From positions 58,113 to 122,112 of the forward strand of contig JAIXQP010000015.1 of NCBI GenBank assembly GCA_027485675.1: a DNA stretch of 64,000 nt, in the 5' to 3' direction. The position numbers and the translations under genes are program-made. This DNA comes from Terriglobales bacterium (GTDB lineage Bacteria > Acidobacteriota > Terriglobia > Bryobacterales > Bryobacteraceae). Below the pieces are notes generated by a model. It was not told the origin of the DNA, did not search any database, and saw only the letters and a program-made list of their open reading frames with translations. This document shows positions 62,402-64,000 of this stretch, piece after piece (the first letter of the stretch is position 1; every line of letters begins with the position of its first letter).

Positions 62402-63211
62402 CTAAACCGACCTCAGCGTACCAGCGCTTTCTACGATTCTGACGAGATATTCATTGACCGGGGTCGGCATGCCGAACTGTCGGCCGAGTTCGACGAGATG
62501 ACCGTTGAGGGTGCGAATCTCGAGGGGTCGGCCTGCCAAGCGGTCCTGCAACATGGACGTGCGGGTACCCGGAGGGTAGGACGCGAGCGTTGCGAGGATT
62601 TCGGCGCCGTCAACTGTCGCTCCGGCGACGGCCGCCAGCGGCAGCGACTCATCCAGGATTCGTTTTGCCCAGTCATGGAAAAGCGGTTCGCGGAGAATCT
62701 CCAAACCGCGGCCGGCGATGGCGGTGAGAGGGTTCGAGACGCAGTTGTGAAGCATTTTCCGCCAAGCGGCGGATAGGAAGTCGGGTGCCTCGTGGAACTT
62801 GATGGGAGTCGTGCGAAGGAGATCGACTAGAGGCGTGCCCGGGGGGATCGTCAAATGCGGTCCGGGAGGCGGAAACGCATGGCGCACGCCGTTTTGTTGC
62901 TCAATGTAGACGTAGGAGAGCACCGGAATGCCGGGCTGAGAAAGGCCGTTCTGAATCGCGGCCAGGACGGGAGCGTTGACGCGGAGGAGAGCGGTTCGAT
63001 TGTCATAGGCCTTGGTCGTTAGAAAGGCGAAGTCAGCGGGCGGTGAGGCGTCGAGGTAGTACGGAAGGGTGAGTGGCGGGAGTCCCGCAATCTGCAATGG
63101 TCCGGGGTCGCGACGCGTGCAGAAGTGGACGGCGTGCCCGGCACGGGCGAGGTGGACGGCGAGCCACGACCCCAGATTGCCAGCTCCTATGATTGCAATC
63201 CTTGAAGGCAT
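62402..63211 (-). CDS. Ketopantoate reductase (PanE/ApbA)-like protein
   Basis: A 269-residue protein with the PanE/ApbA layout. The NADP motif IAIIGAGNLGSWLAVHLARA starts at residue 4, then TTKAYDNRTAL and AIQNGLSQPG; the C-terminal half has WRKMLHNCVSNPLTAI and GRQFGMPTPVNEYL. The motif KMLHNCVSNPLTA is the substrate-site region. It would make pantoate for coenzyme A, but this family has other ketoacid reductases and the gene is not next to pan genes. Start at 63211 fits MPSRIAIIGAG. Confidence 0.82.
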   Translation of the reverse strand: MPSRIAIIGAGNLGSWLAVHLARAGHAVHFCTRRDPGPLQIAGLPPLTLPYYLDASPPADFAFLTTKAYDNRTALLRVNAPVLAAIQNGLSQPGIPVLSYVYIEQQNGVRHAFPPPGPHLTIPPGTPLVDLLRTTPIKFHEAPDFLSAAWRKMLHNCVSNPLTAIAGRGLEILREPLFHDWAKRILDESLPLAAVAGATVDGAEILATLASYPPGTRTSMLQDRLAGRPLEIRTLNGHLVELGRQFGMPTPVNEYLVRIVESAGTLRSV

Positions 63212-63516
63212 CAGCTCTCCGATTCGAACCCTGGGAGGTCGTACGAAGTGTTGACAGTTCCGCGAAACGATTCTCGACGCCGAGTAGTTTCGGCCCGGGC
63301 GGGACACAGCAGGGAGCGAAGATCGGCCGGACACCCCGCAACGGGCGTACCGCAGCGGGCGGATTTCCGGGTCAGATCACCTCGGCAACCACGGGCAGTC
63401 CGCGCATGGTTGCGGGCCCGTCCGGCGCGCCGGGCAATGGACCAGAGACCCGTGGGCGCGACCGAGCGACACTTCCCGACGCTCAGCACTAGCGTGGGCG
63501 TGCTAGTTTGCATAGT
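63212..63516. other. Intergenic region between divergent genes, no gene seen
   Basis: 305 bp of GC-rich sequence between the divergent PanE-like and thioesterase genes. A T-loop-like GGTTCGAATC (63218-63227 on the minus strand) is not part of a foldable tRNA. No RNase P, SRP or tmRNA signature was found. Promoters for both genes must lie here, but no clear -35/-10 pair stands out. Confidence 0.6.
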
Positions 63517-63912
63517 ATGGCGCGGGTGACTTGCGAATTTGAGGTGTACACATATCAGATCGACTTTGCACGCCACGTGAGCAACATCGTCTACATCCAG
63601 TGGCTGGAAGTAGGGCGGCTGAAATTGCTCGAAGCGGTTGGGCTACCGGTTGGAGAAGTGGCTCATCGCGGAATCACACCCATTGTGGCAGCCACTTCGA
63701 TTGTCTATCAGCGGCCTGTGTATTTTGGCGACCGGGTAACGCTAGAGACGTGGTTGGGGGATTTTGGGAAGGCCTCGGCGATGGTCCACTATCGGTTGAC
63801 CAATCAGCGCGGGGAGGAAGTTGCCGAGGCGACGCAACGGGGTTTGTTTGTGAGGATTGCGGATGGGAAACCCGTTCGGTTCACTCGTGTCCAAATTAGC
63901 GCAACGGTCTGA
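63517..63912 (+). CDS. Acyl-CoA thioesterase, hotdog fold (4HBT family)
   Basis: A 131-residue hotdog protein. The 4HBT pattern is seen: YTYQIDFARHVSNIVYIQWL (the family's catalytic Asp and helix), then GITPIVAATSIVYQRPVYFG and the edge strand SAMVHYRLTN. It probably cleaves an acyl-CoA thioester; substrate unknown. The ATG at 63517 is preferred over a TTG 9 bp upstream. The last 88 bp of the window after it show no gene. Confidence 0.85.
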   Translation: MARVTCEFEVYTYQIDFARHVSNIVYIQWLEVGRLKLLEAVGLPVGEVAHRGITPIVAATSIVYQRPVYFGDRVTLETWLGDFGKASAMVHYRLTNQRGEEVAEATQRGLFVRIADGKPVRFTRVQISATV

Positions 63913-64000
63913 CGGGTGAGGCCCTGCTAGGGTAAGGAGAAGGTTCCGGCAAGAATCGACTCCACCCGAGGAGGCCCCCAGCCCTGTCTCAAGTATCCAG

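Noticed and set aside
63212..63240. GGTTCGAATC resembling a tRNA T loop on the minus strand
   Set aside because: No acceptor or anticodon stem can be folded around it.

Overview
The window is high-GC chromosomal DNA from an acidobacterium, most likely the Bryobacterales/Solibacterales (Candidatus Solibacter-like) group. This rests on the 'Solibacter usitatus' type C-terminal domain (TIGR03437-like) on the CotH protein at 54.6-56.8 kb, the PEP-CTERM tail at 48.9 kb, a 1154-residue TonB-dependent receptor with an N-terminal carboxypeptidase-regulatory-like domain, many small secreted proteins, a hopanoid operon, and lipid A/Kdo genes that indicate a diderm envelope. All family calls come from reading motifs by eye; no database search was possible.

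Layout. 0-1.4 kb: the 5' end of a large secreted protein and an exported SMP-30/gluconolactonase-like protein. 1.3-8.3 kb (minus): a chemotaxis operon cheW-cheA-cheR-cheD-cheY-cheX-cheB ending in truA. Divergent from it are a TonB-C-like exported protein and a methyl-accepting chemotaxis protein (8.4-10.6 kb). 10.6-13.4 kb (plus): argF-argH-argR behind two ARG-box palindromes. 13.4-21.8 kb (minus): a tightly overlapping operon ispH-shc-hpnA-hpnG-two zinc alcohol dehydrogenases-hpnC-hpnD, making hopanoids from isoprenoid precursors. 21.8-24.1 kb: a Kdo-transferase/lipid A 4'-kinase fusion. 24-29.8 kb: housekeeping and envelope genes (cyclophilin, msrA, glycine-zipper protein, tRNA-Ser(GCU), methyltransferase, homoserine dehydrogenase, CBM9-like protein). 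29.8-32.5 kb: pyrR-pyrB-pyrC.

32.6-37.6 kb is an accessory, decaying region. It holds three homologous copies of a small membrane protein, broken MNT-nucleotidyltransferase and HEPN toxin-antitoxin remnants, a 47-bp direct repeat, and a zinc alcohol dehydrogenase between the repeats. 37.6-41.2 kb carries an unusual pair: an OmpA-like/peptidoglycan-binding protein and a 752-residue protein with the zinc signature of M15 D,D-peptidases. 41.2-44.2 kb holds a frameshifted secreted-protein pseudogene, a TRIC/UPF0126 channel, a class II-like Fic gene cut by one in-frame amber codon with paired palindromes at its start, and a DUF2809 protein.

44.3-64 kb is again gene-dense. It includes a secreted protein of unknown function, a VanZ-like protein overlapping a bacterial STT3/PglB/AglB-like oligosaccharyltransferase, a PEP-CTERM protein, an MgtA-type Mg2+ ATPase, YnfA, a family 5 uracil-DNA glycosylase, a sulfatase-CotH pair, an exported FMN oxidase, a lipoprotein, the TonB receptor, a ketopantoate-reductase-like protein and a thioesterase.

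The strongest leads are the STT3-like enzyme with archaeal-style DHHxxE and WWDYG motifs, the OmpA/M15-like pair, the WaaA-LpxK fusion, the amber-split Fic gene with its operator pair, and the MNT-HEPN/membrane-protein graveyard. By eye the plus strand is C-rich from about 3 to 25 kb and G-rich elsewhere, which could mark an inversion.
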